39,515 nt of DNA from Planctomycetaceae bacterium. GTDB taxonomy: Bacteria > Planctomycetota > Phycisphaerae > UBA1845 > UTPLA1. The number at the start of each line of letters is the position of its first letter. Position 1 is the stretch's first letter. Positions 24,116 through 31,832 of this stretch are shown piece by piece. The notes beneath the pieces were generated by a model. It had not been told where the DNA came from and did no database searches. It was given only the letters and a program-made list of their open reading frames with translations. The translations under genes and the position numbers were made by a program. The stretch spans positions 1 through 39,515 of the forward strand of contig WYBU01000070.1 of assembly GCA_011525745.1 (NCBI GenBank), given 5' to 3'.

Positions 24116-24187
24116 CACGGCCAAGCCGTCGCGAGGCACGTTTCTCAATAAATCCGGGCGCATCTTACGCGAGTGTTTGACTGTGCC
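24116..24187. repeat. Imperfect inverted repeat, family B copy 3
   Basis: CACGGCCAAGCCGTCGCGA (24116-24134) pairs imperfectly with CGCGAGTGTTTGACTGTGCC (24168-24187). It resembles the hairpins at 4452-4545 and 9712-9777 and looks decayed. It lies in the long gene-free stretch 23747-24238, in which I see no convincing gene. Confidence 0.5.
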
Positions 24188-24238
24188 ACCCCGCCGCGTC
24201 CGCGGAGGTCCGAACGCGGACAACGCCGAGTCATCGCA

Positions 24239-25042
24239 TCACAGCCCGGCCCGCGCCAGTTCCGGCTGCACCGTGTTCGTGACGAACGCGTCGAATTGTG
24301 CGTTCGTCGTGGTTAGCGCCGGCGCGCTGAGCACGCCGTCCGCTCCCGCCTGGCTGAATTCGCTCACGTTGCGCAGCCGTTGCGTGTGGCCCGGCTGACC
24401 GACCGGCACGATCTCGCTGGTCAGGACAATCTCGCACCCCTGTCCATCCAGCAATGCAACTCGATGGTAATCCTCGCTGACTTGGAACAGCACGGTCGTG
24501 CCGCAGCCGGCCGCGACGACGCGCCGTGACGCGGCCAGCCGCCACGGTCGGCCGGTTGTATTGTCGAATTTGAAAACGTACCAGCCGTCTCCGAGGATCA
24601 GCGGCGGCAGCGAGCGCGGCCGGTCGAACCACGCCTGAGCGGGGCGATTCGACCCCGGGTTTGGTCCCATCAGAATATGGACCTCGCAGACGTTGTTCTG
24701 TTCGGTCCATCGGTTGAGCAGGCGAATGTGTTCGTGCGTTTCGATCACGGTCAGCGGCGAGATCGGCCAGAGCGGCTGTTCGGCGCCGATATTCGTTCGG
24801 CCCAGCAGCGCAAACTGGCCATCCTCCGCTTCCGCGGTTCGCCGGCCGTCCTTTCGGTCCCCTCGCGGCGCATCGCGCCAGTCGCGCGCCGGGTATCGTC
24901 CGACCTTGCGATCCGGCCCGCAGCCGGACGACAGGGCCGTCAGGCTCGCGAGCATCGCCACAAGAAGCGCGGGCGGCGAGCGGCGAATCGGCGCGCGGCG
25001 GCTGAGAGTGGAATCGCGACAGTTTGAAGCGGAAGCGTTCAC
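24239..25042 (-). CDS. Predicted lipoprotein, function unknown
   Basis: The 267-residue product has a basic n-region (RRAPIRRS), a hydrophobic core (about 25-38) and Cys41 in LTALSSGCG, consistent with a lipoprotein. The mature part includes ICD-like polar sequence, then LTVIETHEHIRLLNRWTEQN and a beta-rich region with LILGDGWYVFKFDNTTGRPW. I do not recognise a domain; the C-terminal half may be a small beta domain. GTG 25042 is supported by AAGAGGTGA (25047-25055 on the minus strand) just upstream and by the basic residues it adds before the signal. The gene stands alone, flanked by repeat-rich DNA. Confidence 0.65.
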   Translation of the reverse strand: MNASASNCRDSTLSRRAPIRRSPPALLVAMLASLTALSSGCGPDRKVGRYPARDWRDAPRGDRKDGRRTAEAEDGQFALLGRTNIGAEQPLWPISPLTVIETHEHIRLLNRWTEQNNVCEVHILMGPNPGSNRPAQAWFDRPRSLPPLILGDGWYVFKFDNTTGRPWRLAASRRVVAAGCGTTVLFQVSEDYHRVALLDGQGCEIVLTSEIVPVGQPGHTQRLRNVSEFSQAGADGVLSAPALTTTNAQFDAFVTNTVQPELARAGL

Positions 25043-25046
25043 GGTG

Positions 25047-25055
25047 TCACCTCTT
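25047..25055 (-). promoter_or_regulatory. Ribosome binding site that decides a GTG start
   Basis: AAGAGGTGA lies 4 bases before GTG 25042. Shine-Dalgarno sites are rare in this window, so it strongly supports this start. Confidence 0.6.
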
Positions 25056-25156
25056 GGCGCTGTTGGAGCATCCCGGCCGCCCCCGCTTCGGCGTGTTGCT
25101 CCTGTCGTGGGATTGCGCGGCCGACCGTCGGCTGCGTCGAAATCGAATCGTCACTC

Positions 25157-25184
25157 GCGGCACGGGCTTGCAGCCCGCGGCATG
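25157..25184. repeat. Family A hairpin (GGCACGGGC...GCCCG type)
   Basis: GCGGCACGGGCTTGCAGCCCGCGGC forms a short hairpin around TTGCA. Related palindromes lie at 25408-25460, 28040-28071, 31745-31770 and 33618-33655. Confidence 0.5.
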
Positions 25185-25296
25185 ACTTCATGACGAGACG
25201 CGCACGTCAGTCATCGCAAACCGTGCATCGCGCGCCTTGCATTCGCCACGTGCATGGCGTCGTCCTCGAATGCGAAGCGCGTGTCCCTATCCCGGC

Positions 25297-25308
25297 GTAA
25301 GCGCTTAC
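25297..25308. promoter_or_regulatory. Perfect 12-base palindrome GTAAGCGCTTAC
   Basis: A perfect dyad in the gene-free stretch 25043-25494, which otherwise holds only family A hairpins. It could be an operator, but no regulator or promoter ties to it. Confidence 0.2.
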
Positions 25309-25407
25309 TCACGCGCGCGTCTCGTTGCCGCCCTGTCACAAGGCGGCGCAATTCTCGATTGACCGCGCTTAGGCATCGCGCGGAAATAAGGCGGACGGAT
25401 TGAAGAT

Positions 25408-25460
25408 GGGTGGCACGGGCGTCCCGCCCGTCCGGAACGGGCAAGATGCCCGTACCACCC
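25408..25460. repeat. Compound family A inverted repeat
   Basis: GGGTGGCACGGGC at the left and GCCCGTACCACCC at the right are near-complementary arms. Between them are GCCCG and CGGGC blocks that can pair with either arm, giving two nested or adjacent stems. It lies 35 bases 3' of the kinase gene stop. Confidence 0.65.
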
Positions 25461-25494
25461 AGCACAATCGTTCTGGTCAATCGTGCGCGACTCC

Positions 25495-27837
25495 TTAGAT
25501 CGCGTGCGCGCTTTGAACTCGCCGCGCCCAGGCCGCCGGCGCCAGCGCGATCGCAAACGCCGCCGCGGCCAACCACGGCGACCATAAATATCCGAAATAT
25601 CGCGCCGCCGGCCACCCCAATGCGAAGATCGCCGCCGTGCCGCAGACGCCGGCCGCCGCGCCGATCAGCGGTTGCGATGCACAGCGCCGGCCGGTCCACA
25701 CGCCCGCCGCCGCCGCCAGCGCCGCCAGCAGCCACTGCACCCATGCGACCGGACTGCGCACGCTGCGATTCTGAAGCAACAGGTCCAGGCCCGCGGCGTG
25801 TCCATAGCACCCGTGCAGCGTGCGGCCGTCGTGATGCAGAAAGAAGTCGCCGGCGGGCCGGTTCGAGCGAAAGTCCCCGATCATGACAATCGTTCCCTGC
25901 AACTGCTTTCGCCGATCGGTCTCATCCGCGGTGATCACCGCCTGATAGTCGAGCGTGCGCGCCGACAAGACCGCGTCGTCGGGCATGTGCACGACAAGGT
26001 AGGCCACCAGATCGTCGGGCAGCAGGCCCTGCTCGACGTTCTGCATGTCGCGCGCCGGGGCGACGGCAGTCAGCGGCGCGTCATCGAACACGTCGAGCCA
26101 TTGCCGCGCTCGCGGACGCTGCGGATCGGATCGATAGTAGCGCACCCGCAGCCGCTCGCGCGACGCGTCCAGTCCGATGGCGTATTCGGCATCGGGCTGC
26201 CGAGACGCCGCCGCCGCCGCCAGCGACAGTCCCGGCAGAGGCTCGGTCGCCGGACGGGCGACAGCCAGCTCCACTTTCCACGGGCTGTCGCCGTCGAAGT
26301 CGGCGATCGCTCCGCCCCATTGCACGACCTGTGCAATAGCCGGACTCAGTTGCAGTGGGCCATCGAACCACCAGGGCGCCACCGCAACCACAACCGGCGC
26401 GCCGGTATTTCGCAATCCCTCCACGCCGCTGACGAAATAGGGATCATGCTCCGTCGCCGACGGAAACATGACGTCCCACACGACGGCGCGCACGCCGCAT
26501 TCGGCCAGTTTCTGCATGAATCGACCGTGCAGGCGACGCACGCTGGTCCAATCAGCGGCGCTGACGCCGTCGACGTTCAGCGCGGCCGCCAACCTTTCGA
26601 CGTCCGTATCATCGCGCAGGGCGACGATGCGGATCGACGACAGATCCGCCGTCCCGCCGGTTCCCGCCAGTCCGCCGCAGACCCAGCGCTCGTAGCGGGC
26701 AATCAGCGACGGCCGGACGCGCAGTAACCCATAGGCCGCGGCGTAGCCCAGCAGCACGGTCGCGACGAGCAGCAGCAGGCTGGTTCCCATTCGATAGCGG
26801 CGGACCATTTCTTGCGCGCGGATGCGCGTCACATACGACAAGCTGGCGCGGCGGGCCCGCAGCGGCTGGCCGGTCAGAAAGCGTCCGATGTCCTCGGCCA
26901 GCTCAGTGGCCGTCTGGTAGCGCGAGGCGCGGTTCTTGGAAAGCGCCGTCAGCAGAATCGCATCCATGTCGCGCGGCAGGTTCGAGTTGACGGCCGATGG
27001 CCGGCGCGGCGGCGTTTCGGCGATGTGGCGCAGTACGGTTTTCAGATCGCCGACGACCGGGTAGGGGAACGCGCCGGTCAGCAATTGATACAGAATGACA
27101 CCGAGCGCATAGACGTCGCCGCGCATGTCGATCAGCGACGGATCGCCGAGCGTCTGTTCCGGGCTGGCATAGTGCAGCGTGCCGATGAACTCGCGGCTGA
27201 TCGTCAGCGGCGTCTGCGTTTCGATGATCGAGCCGGCGGCCACCTTGGCCAGGCCGAAATCGAGCACGTGCGGGGCGCCTTCGTGGTCGATGAGGATATT
27301 GGCAGGCTTGAGATCGCGATGAACGACGCCGTGACGTTGGGCGTGGCCCACGGCCTCGCAGAGGATCTTGAAAATCCGCAGAATTTCATGGACCGGCGGC
27401 TTATGTTCCGCCACCCAGGCGTCCAGTCGCTCGCCGCGGACGTACTCCATGACGTAGAACCAGCGTCCGTTCGAGATTCCGCTGTCGTGAATCGTGACGA
27501 TGTTGGGATGGCGTAGCTGAGCGAGCACCTGGATTTCGCGCTCGAAGCGGGCGCGGTCCATCGGGCCGGCCAGGGCGCCTTCCTTCAAGACCTTTAGTGC
27601 GACCTTGCGTCGAGTCGAAAGCTGAACAGCCTGATAAACGACACCCTGTCCGCCGCGGTGAATCTCGCGAAGAATCTCGTAGCCTTCGAACGCGTCGGCG
27701 GGCAACTCGGGCGCTGTCGGCGGCGCCTCGCGCGGCGACAGCGGTGAAAGCGGCGACAACGTCACCGTTTCGGCGTCGCGTCGTGGAGCGGCGCCGGTAT
27801 CTTTGCTGCCTTCGCCACGTGCGCGGTCGTCGCTCAT
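25495..27837 (-). CDS. PknB-type Ser/Thr kinase with CHASE2 sensor
   Basis: The 780-residue protein begins with a Ser/Pro/Thr-rich lead (1-50) and a complete Hanks-type kinase domain (about 53-335): glycine loop HRGGQGVVY (60-68), Lys82, HRDLKPAN (173-180), DFGLAK (193-198) and ASPEQ in place of APE. One membrane segment (about 358-378) leads to an extracytoplasmic CHASE2-like domain (about 385-690), followed by three or so C-terminal hydrophobic segments (about 695-775), the normal CHASE2 layout. It likely senses an external cue and phosphorylates cytoplasmic targets. CHASE2 kinases are common in planctomycetes and cyanobacteria. The repeated LSPLSPLSP near residues 27-35 may hold phosphorylation sites. 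The gene appears monocistronic. Confidence 0.88.
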   Translation of the reverse strand: MSDDRARGEGSKDTGAAPRRDAETVTLSPLSPLSPREAPPTAPELPADAFEGYEILREIHRGGQGVVYQAVQLSTRRKVALKVLKEGALAGPMDRARFEREIQVLAQLRHPNIVTIHDSGISNGRWFYVMEYVRGERLDAWVAEHKPPVHEILRIFKILCEAVGHAQRHGVVHRDLKPANILIDHEGAPHVLDFGLAKVAAGSIIETQTPLTISREFIGTLHYASPEQTLGDPSLIDMRGDVYALGVILYQLLTGAFPYPVVGDLKTVLRHIAETPPRRPSAVNSNLPRDMDAILLTALSKNRASRYQTATELAEDIGRFLTGQPLRARRASLSYVTRIRAQEMVRRYRMGTSLLLLVATVLLGYAAAYGLLRVRPSLIARYERWVCGGLAGTGGTADLSSIRIVALRDDTDVERLAAALNVDGVSAADWTSVRRLHGRFMQKLAECGVRAVVWDVMFPSATEHDPYFVSGVEGLRNTGAPVVVAVAPWWFDGPLQLSPAIAQVVQWGGAIADFDGDSPWKVELAVARPATEPLPGLSLAAAAASRQPDAEYAIGLDASRERLRVRYYRSDPQRPRARQWLDVFDDAPLTAVAPARDMQNVEQGLLPDDLVAYLVVHMPDDAVLSARTLDYQAVITADETDRRKQLQGTIVMIGDFRSNRPAGDFFLHHDGRTLHGCYGHAAGLDLLLQNRSVRSPVAWVQWLLAALAAAAGVWTGRRCASQPLIGAAAGVCGTAAIFALGWPAARYFGYLWSPWLAAAAFAIALAPAAWARRVQSAHAI

Positions 27838-28039
27838 GCAGGCCTGCCCGTGATGTGACGTGCCGCGCGTCCGCCAGCCGCGATGAGGTGCGCGTTCGCA
27901 CCGCGACGCGCGTGAAATTCAACGTGATCCGAACTTCGGGAATGGTAGGCCGGTTGCGTTCGCTTGTAAACGGCCTCGCGCGGCACGCACGCCGGCTCGG
28001 CTCCGCCGCGTGGCGCGCCGCTGAGTGACTCATCTCCGC

Positions 28040-28071
28040 GTGGCACGGGCTTGCAACCCCGTGCGTGCCAT
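28040..28071. repeat. Family A hairpin
   Basis: GTGGCACGGGCTTGCAACCC continues into CGTGCGTGCCAT, with GTGGCACGG and CCGTGCGTGCCA as imperfect arms. It directly precedes the long inverted repeat at 28074-28252. Confidence 0.5.
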
Positions 28072-28073
28072 GC

Positions 28074-28252
28074 GCATCCGAGCCGCGAAGCGTCAGCAAG
28101 CGGGATCGGCCGGCCGGAAGCGAAGGTGAACGTTCATCTCGCGTGCGGACGCCCGAAGCCTGTCGGCGCGCTGGTCGGCTTCATCGCGATTGGACGCTTA
28201 CAAGACAGGCTCGGCCCCCGATTCCGCTCGCTGACGCTTCGCGGCTCGGATG
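28074..28252. repeat. Long inverted repeat with arms of about 38 bases
   Basis: The arm 28074-28111 starts CATCCGAGCCGCGAAGCGTC; the arm 28213-28252 is its near-complement, ending with the reverse of the same 22-base core. About 100 bases separate the arms. The arms translate on opposite strands as SREASASGIG-like strings, a well-known sign of dispersed planctomycete repeats. It could be a small mobile (MITE-like) element or a repeat pair. The whole gene-free stretch 27838-28402 between the kinase and atpC is made of such elements; no gene is seen. Confidence 0.7.
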
Positions 28253-28402
28253 CCTCCGGCGCTTGAGGCTCGGATTAACGCGTTCGTCACGGGCAAGCGG
28301 CCCGAGGGCAAACGCCGATGACCATTCACGCGTATTCGCGGGCCGCCTGACCGCGCCGCCCAATCAGAACAAGGATTGTCAGAATTGTGGGCGGCAGGGC
28401 GG

Positions 28403-28804
28403 CTATTTCGCGAGCTTCAGTTGCGTCTGCGCCCGCGCCATCGCCTTCTGCCGCGCCTCGAACGAGGCGTCGTCGCTGATCCGCATCCCCTCGGCCTCTC
28501 GCATCGCCGCGGTCGCGTTTTCGCGGTCGATCTCGTCGGCGGACATCGCGCGATTGGTGAGGATGGTCACGTCGTTGTTCAGCACCTGTGCAAAACCGCC
28601 ATCGACGAACAGCCGCTGTTCGCCCTGCGGGCCGCCCGACATCGTCAGGATGCCGATGCCCACCTCGCAGACCATCGGCGCGCGATCGCGCATGTAGCCG
28701 ATCAGCCCGTCGTGAGCCGGCAGAACCACCGAGGCGGCCTCCCGTTCCAGAACCTGCCGTTCGGGAGTAATCACGCTGCAACGCAATAAAGCCTGTTTCG
28801 CCAT
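28403..28804 (-). CDS. atpC: F-type ATP synthase epsilon subunit
   Basis: The 133-residue product has the epsilon N-terminal beta-sandwich: LLRCSVITPERQVLEREAAS, VVLPAHDGLIGYMRDRAPMV, GIGILTM and LFVDGGFAQV. A C-terminal helical hairpin (about 85-133) completes the regulatory arm that can inhibit ATP hydrolysis. Epsilon is part of the central stalk of F1. atpC normally directly follows atpD; here it stands alone, divergent from the ornithine carbamoyltransferase gene, with no other atp gene in the window. Confidence 0.93.
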   Translation of the reverse strand: MAKQALLRCSVITPERQVLEREAASVVLPAHDGLIGYMRDRAPMVCEVGIGILTMSGGPQGEQRLFVDGGFAQVLNNDVTILTNRAMSADEIDRENATAAMREAEGMRISDDASFEARQKAMARAQTQLKLAK

Positions 28805-28902
28805 GCTTCTTTTGTAGGGTATCCGGCGCCGGTCGTCAACGCTGCGGCCCGTGCCACAAATCCCGCCCCGCGTTATGCTGGCACGCCGTCATTCGCGGCT
28901 CG

Positions 28903-28909
28903 AAAGGAG
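28903..28909 (+). promoter_or_regulatory. Strong ribosome binding site for argF
   Basis: AAAGGAG sits 7 bases before GTG 28917 and decides the start of the ornithine carbamoyltransferase gene over upstream in-frame codons. Confidence 0.75.
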
Positions 28910-28916
28910 CGTTCTT

Positions 28917-29858
28917 GTGTCCGTCGATCTGACCGGCCGCCATTTTCTGTCGATGAAAGACCTCAGCGCCGAAGAGCTCCGCCAAATACTTCAAACGGCA
29001 CACGATCTGAAGCTGCGCCGCTATCGCGGCGATCTGCCGCCGCTGCTGTCCCGCAAGACCCTGGCGATGATCTTCCAGAAACCCTCGCTGCGGACGCGCG
29101 TCTCGTTCGAGTCCGGCATGACCATGCTCGGCGGCCACGCCATTTATCTTTCGCCCGGCGATATCAAGATCGGCGAACGCGAGCGCACCGAGGACATCGC
29201 CCGTGTGCTCTCGCGCATGGCCGATCTGATCATGGCCCGAGTTTTCGGACACGACATCGTCGAGGAACTGGCGCGGCACTCGCGCGTGCCGGTCATCAAC
29301 GGCCTGTCGGACCACGAGCATCCCTGCCAGATTCTGGCCGATTTGCAGACGATCGAGGAGAAAAAAGGGCGGTTGGCCGGCCTGCGGACGACCTACGTCG
29401 GCGACGGAAACAACGTGTGTCACTCGCTCATGTACGGCGCGGCGCTGTGCGGGATGCACTTCACGGCCGCCTGTCCCAAGGGCTACGAACCGAAGAGCCA
29501 CGTTCTCTCCGAAGCCCAGGCGCTGGGACGCGGTTCCGGCGCGACGATCGACGTAGTCAACGATCCGGCGCAGGGGGCGCGCGGCGCCGACGTGCTCTAC
29601 ACCGACGTGTGGGCCAGCATGGGCCAGGAGGCCGAAGCGGCCCAGCGGCGCGAGGCGTTTCGCGGATTCCAGATCAACGCCGGCTTGCTGGCCGGCGCCG
29701 CTCCCGGCGCGATCATTCTTCACTGCCTGCCGGCCCATTACGGCGAGGAGATCGACTACGACACGGCGCGTACGCCCAACAGCGCGATCTTCGATCAGGC
29801 CGAGAACCGACTGCACGCGCAAAACGCGCTGATGGTGCTGCTGGCCGGCCGCGCCTGA
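28917..29858 (+). CDS. argF: Ornithine carbamoyltransferase
   Basis: The enzyme joins carbamoyl phosphate and ornithine to citrulline in arginine synthesis, in the cytoplasm. The 313-residue product has the carbamoyl-phosphate motif SLRTR (57-61), HPCQ (135-138), the ornithine-site loop DVWASMG (230-236) and HCLP (269-272), all intact. SMG and HCLP distinguish it from aspartate carbamoyltransferase. GTG 28917 is fixed by the ribosome site AAAGGAG; the longer frame from 28851 starts before any similarity. A membrane-protein gene follows after 18 bases and is probably co-transcribed although unrelated in function. No other arginine gene is nearby. Confidence 0.95.
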   Translation: MSVDLTGRHFLSMKDLSAEELRQILQTAHDLKLRRYRGDLPPLLSRKTLAMIFQKPSLRTRVSFESGMTMLGGHAIYLSPGDIKIGERERTEDIARVLSRMADLIMARVFGHDIVEELARHSRVPVINGLSDHEHPCQILADLQTIEEKKGRLAGLRTTYVGDGNNVCHSLMYGAALCGMHFTAACPKGYEPKSHVLSEAQALGRGSGATIDVVNDPAQGARGADVLYTDVWASMGQEAEAAQRREAFRGFQINAGLLAGAAPGAIILHCLPAHYGEEIDYDTARTPNSAIFDQAENRLHAQNALMVLLAGRA

Positions 29859-29876
29859 TTCGCGCCTCGGAGAATC

Positions 29877-31520
29877 ATGGCATCGTCGCGCCCCTCTGTA
29901 GCCGACGCGAATCTGCCGCACCCGCCGGGCGGGACGGCGCCGTCGACCGCCGCGATCATCATCGCGGTGGGGTTCGTCGTCACGCTGGTTCTCGGCTGGC
30001 GATCGGAGGGATTTCACCACGCCGACGGTCTGTCGCATTACCTGTTCGCCCGCTGGGCCTGGAAATGGCCTTCGTACCTGCTCGATGCCTGGGGGCGACC
30101 GGGATTCACCTGCCTTTACTTCGTGCCGGCCGCGTTCGGCGCGGGCGCGGCGCGGGCCTGGTCGGCGGCGCTCTCGGCCATAGCCGCGTGGCTGGCGTTT
30201 GTCATCGCGCAGCGCGTGCAGGTGCGCCGCGCCTGGCTGGCGCCGCTGTTTCTCTTCCTTCAGCCGCGCTTCGTCACGCTGGCGACGACGACGCTGACCG
30301 AGACCGCGGCCATGTTCTACCTGACCGCGGCGGTTTATCTCGCGCTGCGCCATCGCTGGCGCGCCGCCGCGGCGCTGCTGTCGCTGGCGATCGTGTCTCG
30401 ACACGAGGCCGTGGCGCTGATTCCGATATTCGCTATCGCCATTGTCGCCGCCAATCGGCCGCTGTGGCGACTGTGGCCCGTTTGCTGGGCGCCGTTGGCC
30501 GTCAACGGCCTGGCGTGGATCGCCGGCGTCGCTCCCGCTGTATCGCTGTATTTGCGGCCGGGCGCGTCCGGCCTGTACGGCCGCGGCGGCTGGTACGAGA
30601 TGTTCTCTCGCGCGCTGGAGGCCTTCGGCCCGGCGCTGGCGGCGCTGGGGTTCGCCGGCGCCCGGACGTTGGCGCGCAAGCGCGGCGGCATGTTTGTGGC
30701 GGCCTGCGCGCTGACGTGGTTCGCGGTGCAGGCGCTGGTGCGGCTGTTCGGGCTGTATGACTCGGGCGGCTACGCGCGATTCCTGGCGCCGGTCGCGCCG
30801 CTGTGGGCCGTCATGGCCGCCGCGGCGTGGGATCGGCTGCTTGATCCGCAGAGCATCCGACGGGCGCGCATGGCCCTGGCCATCGGCGCCGTCATGGCGG
30901 TTCTGTGTGTGGCGATGGAGTTGCATTTGCGACATCGCGACACCATTGATCACCGCACGCATCCGCACCTCAAGGCCGACGTGCCGCGCCTGGACGAAGC
31001 CCGCAACGCCGTTCGCGTTGGAACGGTCGGCGTCATTGCGGCGGCGGTTGCGGTCATCGTCATGCACGGGCGGATGCGCCGAGGCATTCCTGCCGGGACG
31101 GGGCCGCTGCGGTTGGTGCTGGCCGTGATGATGGCGCTGACGGCGTGGGTGTTTCATCGGCCGCTGGAGCGCGGACCGGTCGAGCGGTTGATCGATGCGG
31201 AGCTGGCATGGCTGCGCGAAAACGGCATGGGCGATCGGCCGGTGTTGTGCGCGCACGTCTGGTGCGCCTATCGCACGGACACCGCGTTGCCGCTCGATCG
31301 ACCCGGGCTGGCGGCGCGGATTGCGGCCGCTCCGGCCGGCGCGATTGTGTTGTGGGAGCGGCAGTTCGCCGTGTTCAACGAGACGCCGCCGGTGGAACTG
31401 AAGGATTTGTCGCCGCCGCACTTTCGCCCGCTGGCCGGCGCGACCGGCGGCGCGCGCGATGGACAGACCGGCATCTGGATATTCGAGAAACTCACCCACT
31501 CGGAGCGGCCGCCGGACTGA
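29877..31520 (+). CDS. GT-C-like polytopic membrane protein
   Basis: The 547-residue protein has about ten hydrophobic segments and the look of an ArnT/PIG-M-like GT-C glycosyltransferase. After the first membrane segment (about 25-41) comes a loop SEGFHHADGLSHYLFARWAWKW-type sequence with Asp50, then YLLDAWGRPGF. SRHEAVALIPIF in the middle is typical of such transferases. A soluble C-terminal region (about 435-547) follows the last segment. The function is probably transfer of a sugar from a lipid-linked donor on the outer membrane face; substrate unknown. It starts 18 bases after argF. Downstream, 31521-31832 has only repeat-like sequence. Confidence 0.7.
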   Translation: MASSRPSVADANLPHPPGGTAPSTAAIIIAVGFVVTLVLGWRSEGFHHADGLSHYLFARWAWKWPSYLLDAWGRPGFTCLYFVPAAFGAGAARAWSAALSAIAAWLAFVIAQRVQVRRAWLAPLFLFLQPRFVTLATTTLTETAAMFYLTAAVYLALRHRWRAAAALLSLAIVSRHEAVALIPIFAIAIVAANRPLWRLWPVCWAPLAVNGLAWIAGVAPAVSLYLRPGASGLYGRGGWYEMFSRALEAFGPALAALGFAGARTLARKRGGMFVAACALTWFAVQALVRLFGLYDSGGYARFLAPVAPLWAVMAAAAWDRLLDPQSIRRARMALAIGAVMAVLCVAMELHLRHRDTIDHRTHPHLKADVPRLDEARNAVRVGTVGVIAAAVAVIVMHGRMRRGIPAGTGPLRLVLAVMMALTAWVFHRPLERGPVERLIDAELAWLRENGMGDRPVLCAHVWCAYRTDTALPLDRPGLAARIAAAPAGAIVLWERQFAVFNETPPVELKDLSPPHFRPLAGATGGARDGQTGIWIFEKLTHSERPPD

Positions 31521-31744
31521 CCGAACCGCGACCCCGAACGCGAGCCAGGCGGGAGCGTGACGCGAGCGCCGCAATACGCATCGTGCGCCGTTTGCGTTCC
31601 GGCAAACCGGCCGACGTATTGATGCGCCAGCGACACTTTCATGAACAAGCGTCGCAGACCGCGCGGCGCCGACGATCGTTCGCGTGGCACGGGCGGTCGT
31701 TCGCGTGTCGAGGGCGTTTTATCCCGTAGCCCGGGCTTTGTTCC

Positions 31745-31770
31745 GCGTGGCGCGGGCTTTCAGCCCGTGC
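31745..31770. repeat. Family A hairpin
   Basis: GCGTGGCGCGGGCTTTCAGC continuing into CCGTGCGC forms a hairpin around TTTCA. Shortly before it (31683-31700) is a partial copy of the same repeat. Confidence 0.45.
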
Positions 31771-31832
31771 GCATCAGTGCCCCGGTCGACAGCCTGGCGT
31801 CGGACCGCTGCGTAAGTCGGCTCTTCTCTTGC

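Noticed and set aside
23758..24180. 140-codon open frame after the degenerate receiver gene
   Set aside because: No recognisable domain, no ribosome site, and it runs into the family B hairpin; a short minus-strand string LNGIGDVKVILGSKMDE also looked protein-like but has no extended frame.
28836..31574. 912-codon minus-strand frame opposite argF and the GT-C gene
   Set aside because: It is the mirror of two well-supported genes and has only Arg/Gln/His-rich low-complexity sequence.
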